Source: Diphasiastrum complanatum
Taxonomy: Eukaryota > Streptophyta > Lycopodiopsida > Lycopodiales > Lycopodiaceae
Direction: 5' to 3'
DNA length: 64,000 bases
Assembly (NCBI GenBank): GCA_029204225.1
Contig: CM055110.1
Coordinates: 14,948,290 to 15,012,289 of the forward strand
Shown here one piece after another: positions 13,101 to 25,100 of this stretch. The notes beneath the pieces were generated by a model that had not been told where the DNA came from, did not search any database, and saw nothing but the letters and a program-made list of their open reading frames with translations. A program made the position numbers and the translations under genes. The first letter of the stretch is position 1; each line of letters begins with the position of its first letter.

Positions 13101-16100
13101 TCACAGTAGAGTCCTTAGTTGCCCGTTCCGGAACGATGCCCCAAAAAAAAAAAGTTATGCTTTTTTACAAAGGAATTAATTTATATAAAAATTCAGCTAA
13201 TTAGGAATTAATTTATATAAAAATTTAGCTAATTAACTTAAAAACAGAAAATTAACTACATTAAACAGATTTACTAATGAACAGACAATTAATTACAATA
13301 ATCAGACTATTAACTAGGAGCCTAGGTCCTGCGGTACCGCGGTACCATGATGGTACCGCGGTACCACAATATAATAATATTTTTATAATATAATATTTTT
13401 TTAATTTAATATTTTTTTAATTTTTTTTTTACCTAAACCTACCTGCCCCCCTTGCATTTTCTCTGAAATTTTTTTGCGCCATCTCCGCCCTGCCTTCGTC
13501 GCTGTTTTTGCCTGCCTGCCATCGATGCCTTGCGTCGCCCTTCGCCCACGCAACGCCCTGCCTTGCATCTGATTTGCTTCGCCCTGCCTTCGCCCATTTT
13601 CAGCGTCTCTCCAACAATGAACCCTGCTGTTTTTTTCCAGCATTCCATCCTTCCAGCTTTAGCTTCATCTGCATTTTTTCCCTAGTTTTCTCCATCGCAA
13701 TGGTGCAATTCGACCTTTCCGGTCTGTGGGACGAGGTGGATGTTGTCAGGCGGGTTGCCGACAAGACCAACAAGACCGGTCAGAAGGTCGTGCGTTGCCG
13801 ATACTGCCTAGTCGAATTTGCTGCGTCCCTCACTCGCCTTAAAGGCCACCTGCTCGGTGCACGCGCCAAAAATGGTGGCACCTTAAATGCTGCTCCTTGT
13901 GGCAGCATGTCCGTCCTTGACAGGCAGCGACTACTGGACACCTACGGGCCACGTCTCGTGGCGGGGGAGAACACCATTTCGGAGGGCGTTCTCGGTTTTG
14001 CACCGCTCCTTATGTGGCTAACCCAGAGTTGCTGCCTGCTTGGCTGGCACGCACGAGGAGAGGGAGTGCATCCTCGTCCCGTCCCATTGCCCCTCGTCCC
14101 CCTCAGACAGTTCCGCCACACGCACCCCCATCTGCACCCATTCCGGTTGATTCCATCCCCTTGCGTCCGCCAGTTGCCACTGCAGTTCCACCACCACGTC
14201 CTGTTGCTCACACGCCCCCAGTTTACGATTTTCTCATGGACTCTCCGCCACTCGAGTAGGCCCAGGATGCTACTGACGAGGCCTTCGAGGATGTGGATGA
14301 GATCCCTTCCTCCCTCCCTTCCCATCCGGATGACCTCCCTAGCCAGCAGTTTTCGTATCCCATGCCAGATCTTGCCCCTCCACCAGTGCACCCCACTTAT
14401 GCTGCTGCACCCATCCCTGCCAGTGCATCCCACTCTCCCCATTCCACGTCTACAGCCAATGCATCCACTAGTGCCCAGCCTGTCGTGCCATCATCCATTC
14501 CTGTCACGGTTGGTGCACCATGTTGGCGGTCCACCACCCGTCGCCCACCAAGTAGAGCCCTTGTGCAGCAGACCATTCGCGGCGCGCATTAGCCGCACAT
14601 GGACAGAGAGGCCACACAGGTTGTGGCCAGTTTAATTTATGAGCTTAACCTACCTTTTGCCATCACCGATTCTGAGCCCTTTAGAAGGGCATTCCGCCTT
14701 GCACAGTCTGTTTGCCCTAGTTGGAGAGGCCCTAGTTCAGAGGTTGTCCGCACACACATGCTGAGCGATAGGGTCGAGTCCTTGTCTAGAGAGATGGAGC
14801 CTCTACGATGCCACTTGGCCACATATGGATGCAACATCATGTCCGATGGCTGGACTGATGTCAGGAGGAGGCCGATCCTCAACATCTTGGTCTCCAGCTG
14901 CATGGGTACACAGTTTTTGAGAGCCGTGGATTGCAATAGAGGGGGGAGAGTCATATCTGCAGAGTTCATGTACGACGTCATTAGGTCTTCCATCCTGTCC
15001 ATAGGCCCCCGACATGTCGTTATGGTGGTGACGGACAATGCCACCAACTGCGTTCAGATGGGTGTCCTGCTAGAGGCCGAGTTCCCTCACATTGTCCATA
15101 CCCCCTGTGCAGCGCACGACATAGACCTTCTCATGGGGGACATAGGTGCATTTCCTAAGACGTTGTATGGAGGGATAGCTGCTACCGAACATGGTCCACC
15201 AGGTAATGGGGAGCTGCCTCCTCTCTGGATCCTGAGCAGCCGAGTGACCGAACGTGCCCATGCTGAAACAAAATGCAGCTAGCTCCTCCATGAGTCTGAT
15301 AGGATCCAAGCCAATGTGTGGACCCACCCTATAGATGTACTCAAGCCAATCCGATTCGAGCTCCCTGTCTGATATCTGTGTCGGAGAGAGGAAGAGGGGA
15401 TGCAAGATGTGTGCAACGTTGTGGATACTCTTGTGAAAGTAGTTCCACCGCGTCTCCCAAATGAACTTCAGCTCCGTCATCCTGCACGAAGTCGAAGCAA
15501 ATTTTGGAAAAAACGTAACATCGACAGAAAAACAAACTAGCAACCACTGAAAAGATAAAGACCAATTACATTACTATACCGCTTACCTCTCTGGCTGCAA
15601 GATGGGCAGCTGCAGGAACTGTCCGATTCGGTCCATGAGCTCATACACCAGTCCAAGTGTGGACCCCTCGCTGTCAGCCATGCGGAGCACAATGTAGAGT
15701 GGTCGAAGGAGTCCTGACAATGTCTGCGCATCCCTCCAGAACTGGTCTCCCCTCACCGTGGAAGAAAAGTGCTCCCCATCCTCAGTGTGCTGAAACGTAC
15801 TGGCACGCCAAAGATCATTGGCAACCATCTGTAGAAGCTGTGCCCTGCACCTGATCAGACGGTCAATCACACCAAGTCGAAAGCAAAGTGTGTGGGGGCT
15901 GGCTTTCGGAGGTCCAAATGGCTGAACACCCGGAACATGGCAAGAACACGCCTCTTTCTGGTGACAAAAGTCACCAGGAAGAGGGCCTCGCGGACAATGG
16001 CTCTAACCCAGAGCGCATTGCAGGTGATGGGCTATTCTCCCATAGCATGTTGGTTGACGTCTCACTAAAATGTAGGTTTCAATTTTTGATCAAGTTGTTT

Positions 16101-19100
16101 TCCTGACATGCTCAATTTTGACCTTGCAGACGAAGATATCTGATTTGGAGCGCCAGGTTGACTTGCCTACGGACAACGTCCATCCCATGCCTGCAGATGA
16201 CTTGGGCACACAGTTGATGGCAGAGAGAGAGAGGGAGCTTGCCGAGATGAGAGAGAGAGAGCTTGGGCTTGAGCACAGAGAGCCTCCATTGTATGAGGCA
16301 AATGAGCATGATGAGCATGAGCCCATTCGGGTTGTGTTTGCCAGATCAGAGTGGGATGAGGTAGATGATACAGGTGCATGGCACACACCATGGGCAGGGG
16401 TGTAATAGATCCTAACACCATAGTAGGGCAAACACTAATTGATCCACCCAACCTTGCCTACTCCCTGATATAGAGTAAGCCCCTCCTAGCCCAGTGTGAG
16501 GACTGGTAGCATGCAACTGCCAAGTGTCGGCCACGTGTCACTGACGTGGCCGACTGCACGTCGGGACCCAACTAGGGGCCCTGTCCTACTGACAGGGTCC
16601 CTAGACTGTGTTAGGCCCACCGTGGCTATGGACCGTGCTGGGGCACACTACTCACACTGTCTTACCCTGTTGGTCATGTACGCTGGACACGACCCTGACT
16701 GTGGTATCTGACCTATCACTGGTCACGAGCTCGTAACACTCCCTCCCCCTTAAGAACCGTCTTGGTCCTCTAAGACAAAGTCTGGAAAAATCTTGCGAAG
16801 GACGCTGCCTCTTTCCCAAGTGGCATTCTCAACAGGCTGATCATTCCACTTAACCAGATATTCTCGGTATAGAGTATGACGAGTTTGCGTCTCTCTACTA
16901 TCTAGAATTTCCTCTGGTTCATGTGGAGGTTGTTGAGGATCCAATGGGAGAACTAGAACACTGTCCCCTACCAGATTATCTGATCTGGTTAAGGCTTTTC
17001 GTAACTGACTTACATGAAAAACTGGAAAAACCTTACTGCTGTGTGGGAGTTCTAGTTCATAGGTGACCTCGCCTAGTCTCCTACTGATGGTAAAGGGACC
17101 ACAATACCTTGGAGACAACTTAGCACACACTCCTGATTTGAGGGTTTTAGAGTCAACTGGGACTCTCAAGTAGACTTTCTCACCAGTGGAGAACTGCACA
17201 TCCGGTCTGTGTGGATCTGCATAATACCCGGGGACTGCCTAATGCTACGCTTAGCATGTTCTATCATCTGGTTTAGGTCCTCTAAAAAGTTTCTGGCTGC
17301 TTCAACTTTTTCTTGTTTAAACCATACAGCTGTGGGTGAGCGTGGTTGAAAACCGTACATCAGCATAAATGGGCTGTATCCCGTAGCTGAATGTTTGGTA
17401 TAGTTATAAGCAAACTCTAATATCAAGAGATACTCCTCCCAATTAGTCTACTTCTTGCTGACGTATGCACGAAGCATATCCTCCAGCACCTGATTTACCC
17501 TCTCTGTTTGACCGTCCGTCTGTGGATGGTCGGTGGTACTCGTATTAAGTTTAGAATGGAGATGATGGAATACTGCCCTCAAAAAATTCCCTCTAAACTT
17601 ACTGTCCCAGTCGCTGACTCTGTCGGAAGGTAGACCGTACAATTTAAATAGCCTGTCTACAAACAACCTCGCTAACTCTGGAGCTCTAACGGTTGTTTTG
17701 GTCGGAATAAAATGAGCCATTTTGGTCAGACGGCCAATTGTAACCCATATAGCGTCATTACCCTTTTGGGTTTTAGGCAAGCCTACTATAAAATCCATGG
17801 AGATACTCTCCCATTTACCCGCTGGTATTTCTAAGGGCTGCAACAACCCTCTTGCCTTTAAACGCTCTGCTTTGTTTACTTGACATGTCTGGCAACTGGT
17901 TACATACTGTTGGACGTCCTTTTTCATACTGGGCCAGAAAAATTGCCTACAAAGAAGCTCATAGGTCTTCTGTATGCCTGGGTGTCCCGCACTAGGATTG
18001 TCATGACATTCATATAGGACCTGCTGCCTATAATCCTCTGAATTGGGGACAAATACTCTATCTCTATAGAGCAAGTACTCATCCTGAATGGAATACTGTT
18101 TCCATTTGAATCCTTGAGTCAACTAACCCTCAACCCCTGGGGTTTGCTTGGGTAGTACAGGCTCAGAATCCTCAACGTCATCTGACGACGTATACTCGGA
18201 CTCATCATAATCCTCAACGGAAACTGCCGTATTCTTGGATGAACTGGCACCAGCCTCGGGAATTGGTTCTAGAGTCTGTAACTGTCTACTCTGGACTGAG
18301 TTCCAGATAGTAGAGAAGAATGCATCACGCTGGCACTTCCCTCTCAAGGACACGAGTAATCAACTCTGCCCAACGAGCTTTCCGACCTCTAAGCTCAGGT
18401 TGATTGCAAAGGTATCTGAGACTTTCATGGTCTGTCAGGACCTCAAAGTTGGCACCAAGTCTTAAGGGCATGGACTATAGAAAAGAGTTCCTTTTCATAG
18501 GCACTGTACCTAGTCTGAGTTGCCTCGAGTTTTTTACTCTCGAACGCAACTGGTCATCCACCCTGAGTTAGCACAGCACCAACTGCAAAGTCGCTAGCAT
18601 CTGTTTCGACCACAAATGGCTGATTGGGGTCGACGACGTTTAAAACTGGTGTTGTGGCTAAGGCTGTTTTGAGAGCATCAAAGCTCTCCTGCTGTGCGGA
18701 CTCCCAAATGAACTCCTTTCCCTTCCCCTTAAGAAGATTTGTCATGGGAACTGCTATCTGAGCATATTCCTTGACAAATCGTCTGTAATATCCCGCCAAA
18801 CCAAGAAAAATTTGAAGTTCCAAAATATTCTGAGGTCTTAGCCAACTAAGTATGGCTTTAACCTTATTCGGGTCCATTTTAATCCCATCTGACGAGATAA
18901 TGTGACCCAAATATGCTATTTCCTCTACGAAGAATTCACACTTGGATTGTTTAGCATAAAGCTTATGCTTTCTGAGCAGTCGAAACACCTTTCTGAGGTG
19001 TTTTAGATGCTCCTTCCTCGTTTTGCTGTAAACGAGGATGTCATCTAAAAATACGACTACAAACTTACCCAAGTATGGTCTGAGGACACTATTCATGAAG

Positions 19101-22100
19101 GTCATAAAGGTAGCTGGAGCATTTGTGAGCCCAAATGGCATCACCTTAAACTCATAATGACCGTGACGAGTCCTAAAAGCTGTTTTCAAGACATCTTCCG
19201 ACTTTATACGGACTTGATGCTCCTTCCTCGTTTTATTGTAGACGAGGATGTCATCTAAAAATACGACTACAAACTTACCCAAGTATGGTCTGAGGACACT
19301 GTTCATCAAGGTCATAAAGGTAGCTGGAGCATTGGTGAGCCCAAATGGCATCACCTTAAACTCATTATGACCGTGACGAGTCCTAAAAGCTGTTTTCGAG
19401 ACATCTTCCGACTTTATACGGACTTGATGATATCCCGATCTGAGGTCTATTTTACTGAAAAGCCTAGCCCCATCGAGTTGGTCAAACAACTTGTCTGCCC
19501 GAGGCATAGGATATTTATTCTTAATTGTGACTTTATTGAGGGCTCTGTAATCTATGCAAAGACGCATAGACCCCTCTTTCTTTTTCACCAAAAGGATTGG
19601 TGAGGCCCATGGTGAACTACTGGTCTGAATTTGGCCTTTCCCAAGATAATCTGTTAACTGCCTAGTTGTTTCTTCATCCTCTGTTCGGCTGACCCGATAC
19701 GGAGGTTTAGAAACAGGTGCTGTACCTGGTACTAGGTTTATTACATGATCTATCGCTCTGCTAGGTGGCAAACCATGTGGCAAATCTTCAGGAAAAACAT
19801 CTTTAGATTTAGACAATAAAGTTTCTAATTTACTGATTTTCTGCTGTATAGAATAGCTGACAGAGCTCTAAACTGCAGACCATAGGATTGTTGGGAACAT
19901 CATGCTCCCCATGCAAGTGGATCTCTCGGCCTTTATGCTGAAAGCTGATGGTGTTCTCCTGATAATTTGTGGAGGGAAGGTCCTAAACTGTAGAGCCAAT
20001 CTCTCCCGAGAACAATGTCTGTGTGATCCAGGTGCATTATCTGAAAGTTTATTTCATCTTGGTACCCCTGAATACCAAGATTAAAGTTACTTACCATAGT
20101 TTCCCAGATTTTCTTATCCTCACCCTTAGCTAATGAAACTATGAACCTATGCTGACTAGGTACTTCTAGAAGTTTAAGTTTTTTAACCAGGGTGTAGTTG
20201 ATGAAACTATGGGTTAGAAGTGGAGGGAAGGCTTCCTTTCGCGGAACTCAAAATCAAGCCTTTGAGTTCAGTGAACGAGTCATCCACACTGGACTTGAAA
20301 TTTGCTAATGCCAACTTCAGTTCATCCACTTATGTTACCAAGTGGAGAAACTGCTCCTTGGTAACCAGTTCGTTGAGTTCTTCGGCGAACTGTTCCTATT
20401 CTTCCATTTCCATTGGTTCTTCCAAGGCTTCTGTTTCAAGCTCATCGATGCCTCTCTCCGGGGGTTGATCAGGTCCCTGAGGAGTGGTCATTTTCAGAGC
20501 TGAAAGAGAGGTACCTCAACTTCTGAAAAAAAAGTCAGAAAGACTAATTTACAACTGTACAAGGGAAGGAAAGAAAACTTAGCTCTTTCTGAGAACTGTA
20601 CTTCCACAGAGACAAACAAGAAAAGCCCTCTCAGCTCTTCCTCAACTGCTTTCAGACCTGTGACTCTGAGAAATCTGAATAGGAGGTGGCAAAAATGCAA
20701 AAGCTCTGAAATTTTTTTGCTCTCCCCCCCTCGCTGATCGGACAGCTTCTGTGTTGGTTCTGAAAAACCCAATTTGAAGCCCAAATCCACTTGCAAATTC
20801 TGAAATTTTTGTGGCAGCCTGCTCGCTGATCTGTAGCAAGAGAAATTGATGCTCAAATACCCGAAAAATTTCTGAAAAGAAGGGCAAAACTTCACCCTCC
20901 CTCTTCTCTGTGCAGCGCTGGCCCTGTTGGGAAATCTCAGCTTAAAATCCGCTCAGATCTACTGAAATTCCACTTTGCAAACATAGGTAGGTCCCTGTAT
21001 GTACAGCGATGGATGTACTCGCTATATCCTACTCTATTTCCACTGGGAAATCTGTAGAGAACCCTCTGAACTCAGTGATAAACAGCTGCCTTTCCAGCGA
21101 GTTACCTCTACAAGGAATCTGACTCCTTAACACTATAATTTCTCAGTGAAATTCAAAGGTTTGAAGGCTGCATCTACAACGATTCTCCTCCTCTAATTCG
21201 TTCTGAGAAACTGAGAGAGTTTTCCTATTCTCTGATAACTTTCTCCATTGCTGCCACTAAGCTCCCAAAGATGGAGATGGCTGTGATACCAGTGTAATAG
21301 ATCCTAACACCACAGTAGGCAAACACTAACTGATCCACCCAACCTTGCCTACTCCTTGATATAGAGTAAGCCCCTCCTAGCCCAGTGTGAGGACTGGTAG
21401 CATGCAACTGCCAAGTGTCGGCCACGTGTCACTGACGTGGCCGACTGCACGTCGGGACCCAACTGGGGGCCTTGTCTGACAGGGTCCCTAGACTGTGTTA
21501 GGCCCGCCATGGCTATGGACCGTGCTGGGGCACGCCGAGCGTCAGGGCACCCCCATCATCTCTTGCCAGCATGCCATACACAGAGTCTCAGCCAGAGCAG
21601 CTACATGAGGTGCCTCCAGTTCCTCTAGTTCCTTAGAGGGTATATGTGCGCCGCACAACTCCTCCAGTGCCACCGATGCCATTCAGGCCTGCAGCCCCTC
21701 CATCGCCGTCCACTTCTGCAGCACCAGGTCTCCATGGCAGGCCACCATCTGTGCCCAGGTTTTCTCTTGCAGCGCCCACATCCACAGTGGCTCCTCCAGT
21801 GGCAACACCCACTTCACATCCTCCTCCTTTGGCAGCACCCACTCCACTGGCTCCCCCTTTGGCAGCACCCAGGATGTACAAGTATTGGCCACCGCTGTAC
21901 TTGACTCCTGCACAGCTAGTTCCTCCACCTGCAGCAGCCCCACAGGCACACATTCCACGAGCTCATCCTCCTCCTCAGCTGCACAGGGAGTTCCCTCTTT
22001 GGCTTCCCTATCCCAGCCGGCCTCAGCTTGGGCCCAGCCTAGCCAGCCAGGTGATTTCCATGGGGTGATGAGGCATTGATAGCTTCTCTCGTCCGCAAGA

Positions 22101-25100
22101 GACCAGGAAGGCCCAAAGGTGCACCAAACAAGAAAGGCAAGGCACAGAAACTGCCAGGGAGGAGAGGACGGCCTCGCAGGGCTCTAGGTACAGGTAGAGG
22201 TGCAGTATTACAGCCAGCTGGAGCAGGTGTTGTTGGTTTGGCTTGCTTGGGGGCTGATGCGGAGGCAGATTGGGATGATGCTAGTGACGAGTCCTCCTCC
22301 TCGGATACACAACCCATGCCAGTTCCAGACATGCACAGATATCGACTGCGAGAGTCAGCTTGGGGCCCTGAGTTGTCTCCGGAGCATTCGTCTGAGTCAA
22401 AGCCAGAGCATTGATTGTGGCTCTATTATTTTAGTTTCAGTAGTTTGTTTCCAGCAGACAGTCGACCATTGTATTCAGACCATTTTTCACATTATATTCA
22501 GTGTTTGGCGTACTTTATTTACTGCACATTGTGCGTGTGTCGTTTTGTATATGTGATGCTGTATTTTGAATTTTAAATCAAATTCTGTGCATGTGTGAAT
22601 CGTATTTTCAACTAATATCGATTGAAGAGAATGATAGCTTCACAGAGATGCACCTACAAGCCGATTATTGATGCCACAACAAACTGGTAGCACAATGCAC
22701 TCCAAATGATCATGAGCATAGCAATTACCCCTAATCCCCAAAACCGTGACAACATTTCATAAACACATGTATTACATTGCATTTAAAAAAATACAGAGAT
22801 TGCATTTCACATGACCAGGCTCGCACAAAAAACACACATATATATTGATTCAGCTGTTGTATCAAGATAACATTACATGTCCTGCCATATATGGCTAGGT
22901 CTTTTTTTTAAGCAACTATCTAGTTATTTGCTGCACCCTAAACTGTCGAAAATCACATAGCAACAGTCCACCACATACGGCTGGACCTTATCTATTTTAA
23001 ACATTCCTACGGAAACTCCACCAACTCCTCGCCCTCGTCAGGTGCATTGTTCTGTCGCTCTCGCTCTGCCTCCTGGTTAGCCCGATGTCTGGCCGCCCTT
23101 TCCCTGACCATGATGAGCTGCCGTCGTGTGAAGTTCATTCCGATCTGCTCATCCAAATCCAGCTCGACAGTGCGGGCAGGGGCCACAGCGGGGGCGGGGA
23201 TCTGCAACTCTAGGTGTCTCTGCCGAGTCTGTCGCAACATCTTTGCAATGTCTGCCTCTTGCTTCCGATGTCTTTCGTTGTGCCTTTGGATATCTTCCTC
23301 GAGCTTCCTCTTGGCTTCGCCCTCGGGCTTCGGTGGTATGCGCTCTGCCATCTCGATCGACTTTCTCCTCACAACACCCTGGTCCTCGAACAACCTCTCA
23401 CAACACCCTGGCTCTCAAACAGCTCTCACAGCCTGTCACTGGCTCTCGCTGGCTCTCTCACTGGCTATCACTAGCTCTCTCACAGCCTCTGAAAATGCCT
23501 CTCACAACGGCATTGTGAGTGCCTATTTATCCCCACAGCTTGATCGGCCATGTGCATCCCCCTCATCTCTCCATGTGCCTCTATACCTGCCCCCATGTGT
23601 TGCTCCCCCCCTGTGCTGCTCTCCCATTGGCCCCATGGTCTGCTCACCCACAGTGCCCATGTGCTGTTGCACGTGTCCCCTGCACCATGTATTGTACCCT
23701 CTTTTTTTACAGCCAAAACCCTTTTTTTTTCTCCATTTTTTATAACCTATTTTGCTATGTAAAAGGCAATAATTAAATATAAAAAATATAAAAAAAAAAA
23801 TATAAAAAAATGGTACCGCCCTGGTACCGGGGCAGTACCGTACTGGCTGTACCATGGTTATGGTACCACAGGGCACTATGACTAGGAGTGTTGAATGGAG
23901 TAAAATAACATGAGAATTCATGTCAATAGGAACAACCTACGGTGCTCGGCTAAATTTTGCATTTAAAATACGATCTGACCCACTACCATACATTTATCAA
24001 CAAAACCATGAAATTATTTTGAAACCAAGAAACATTCTTGATGAAACGTAATGGAAGTGCAGGAGAATAACCATCATATAATCCGAGCAGGGTTTAGGGA
24101 AGAGCCATAAATGTAAGCAAAAAACATCCATAAAATAGTTATGTGTTCGCCGTACATCCGATACAAAAAGAAACACGTCATGTCTAATAAGATAGTACTA
24201 TGAAAATAAATTCTATGGTGAGACGTCATCTGAGGCTAAGACGTGACTCTTATAATGTCTGGTGAGGGGGCCACGAGCCGCCCAGATCTGCCTCTGCCTC
24301 CACTCTAGCTCTAGCAGATTGGCTCATGCCCTGGCTAGATCCAACGCCTGACCCTCGAGGTCTGCCCCTACCCCTACCCTTAGGTATTGTTCTGTCGCTC
24401 TCGCTCTGCCTCCTGGTTAGCGCAACGTCTGGCCGCCCTTTCCCTGACCATGATGAGCTGCCGTCGTGTGAAGTTCATTCTGATCTACTCATCCAAATCC
24501 AGGTCGACAGTGCGGGCAGGGGCCACAGTGGGGCCGGGGATCTGCAGCTCTGGGTGTCTCTGTCGAGTCTGTCGCAACATCTCTGCAATGTCTGCCTCTT
24601 GCTTCCGATGTCTTTCGTTGTGCCTTTGGATATCTTCCTCGAGCTTCCTCTTGGCTTCGCCCTTGGGCTTCGGTGGTATGCGCTTTGCCATCTCCATTGA
24701 CTTTCTCCTCACAACACCCTGGTCCTCGAACAGCCAAATATGGTGAGACGTCATCTGAGGCTAAGACGTGACTCTCTATAATGTTTGGTGAGGGGGCCAC
24801 GAGCCGCCCAGATCTGACTCTGCCTCTAGCTCTAGCAGATTGGCTCATGCCTTGGCTAGATCCAACGCCTGACCCTCGAGGTCTGCCCCTACCCCTACCC
24901 CTAGGTATTGGTGGGGCGGTAGAGGTACTGGGGGCACATGCTCCTGGCTCTTGACCAAACCGCACATACAAATCGGCTAGGCTGGGCCTACTGCTAGATC
25001 TGCCAGTACCCCTGGCTCGTACACTACAAGTGGACCTGCCATCAAAAAATCCCTTTGTGCTCAACATGGTCTCCAGTAGGCAGTCCAATGTCTCGTCATC

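Larger units (their letters stand above)
16401..21533 (-). mobile_element. Ty3-type chromovirus-like retrotransposon inserted in hAT-1
   Basis: LTRs at 16401-16738 and 21293-21533 (plus strand TGTAATAG...CGTAACA, so TG...CA). The element reads on the minus strand: beside the right LTR is TGGTATCACAGC, a one-mismatch match to the initiator-Met tRNA primer site, and beside the left LTR is a polypurine tract (AAGGGGGAGGGAG). Gag is mostly deleted. Protease remnants (VLGRDWL, about 20000), RT-RNase H, integrase and a C-terminal chromodomain follow in Ty3 order. The right LTR lacks its last 90-100 bp, so no target-site duplication can be checked. LTRs are about 96% alike by eye. Confidence 0.88.
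13321..23880 (+). mobile_element. hAT-1 DNA transposon inside hAT-2, carries a Ty3 element
   Basis: A perfect 8-bp direct repeat ACTAGGAG flanks it at 13313-13320 and 23881-23888. The left end (CCTAGGTCCTGCGGTACC) and right end (complement CATAGTGCCCTGTGGTACC) are imperfect terminal inverted repeats. Both ends are followed inward by several GGTACC words and then an A/T-rich run. Without the Ty3 insertion at 16401-21533 the element is about 5.4 kb. It encodes a hAT transposase on the plus strand and a small convergent ORF on the minus strand (23007-23351). A segment of the transposase is inverted (about 15150-16050). Confidence 0.85.

Noticed and set aside
13942-14442. 166-codon minus-strand ORF
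   Set aside because: Gly/Trp/Arg-rich complement of the Pro-rich linker in the hAT-1 transposase.
23047-23745. 232-codon plus-strand ORF
   Set aside because: Antisense shadow of the small hAT-1 ORF; its Ser/Cys/Leu-rich composition is what the complement of a charged coiled coil gives.
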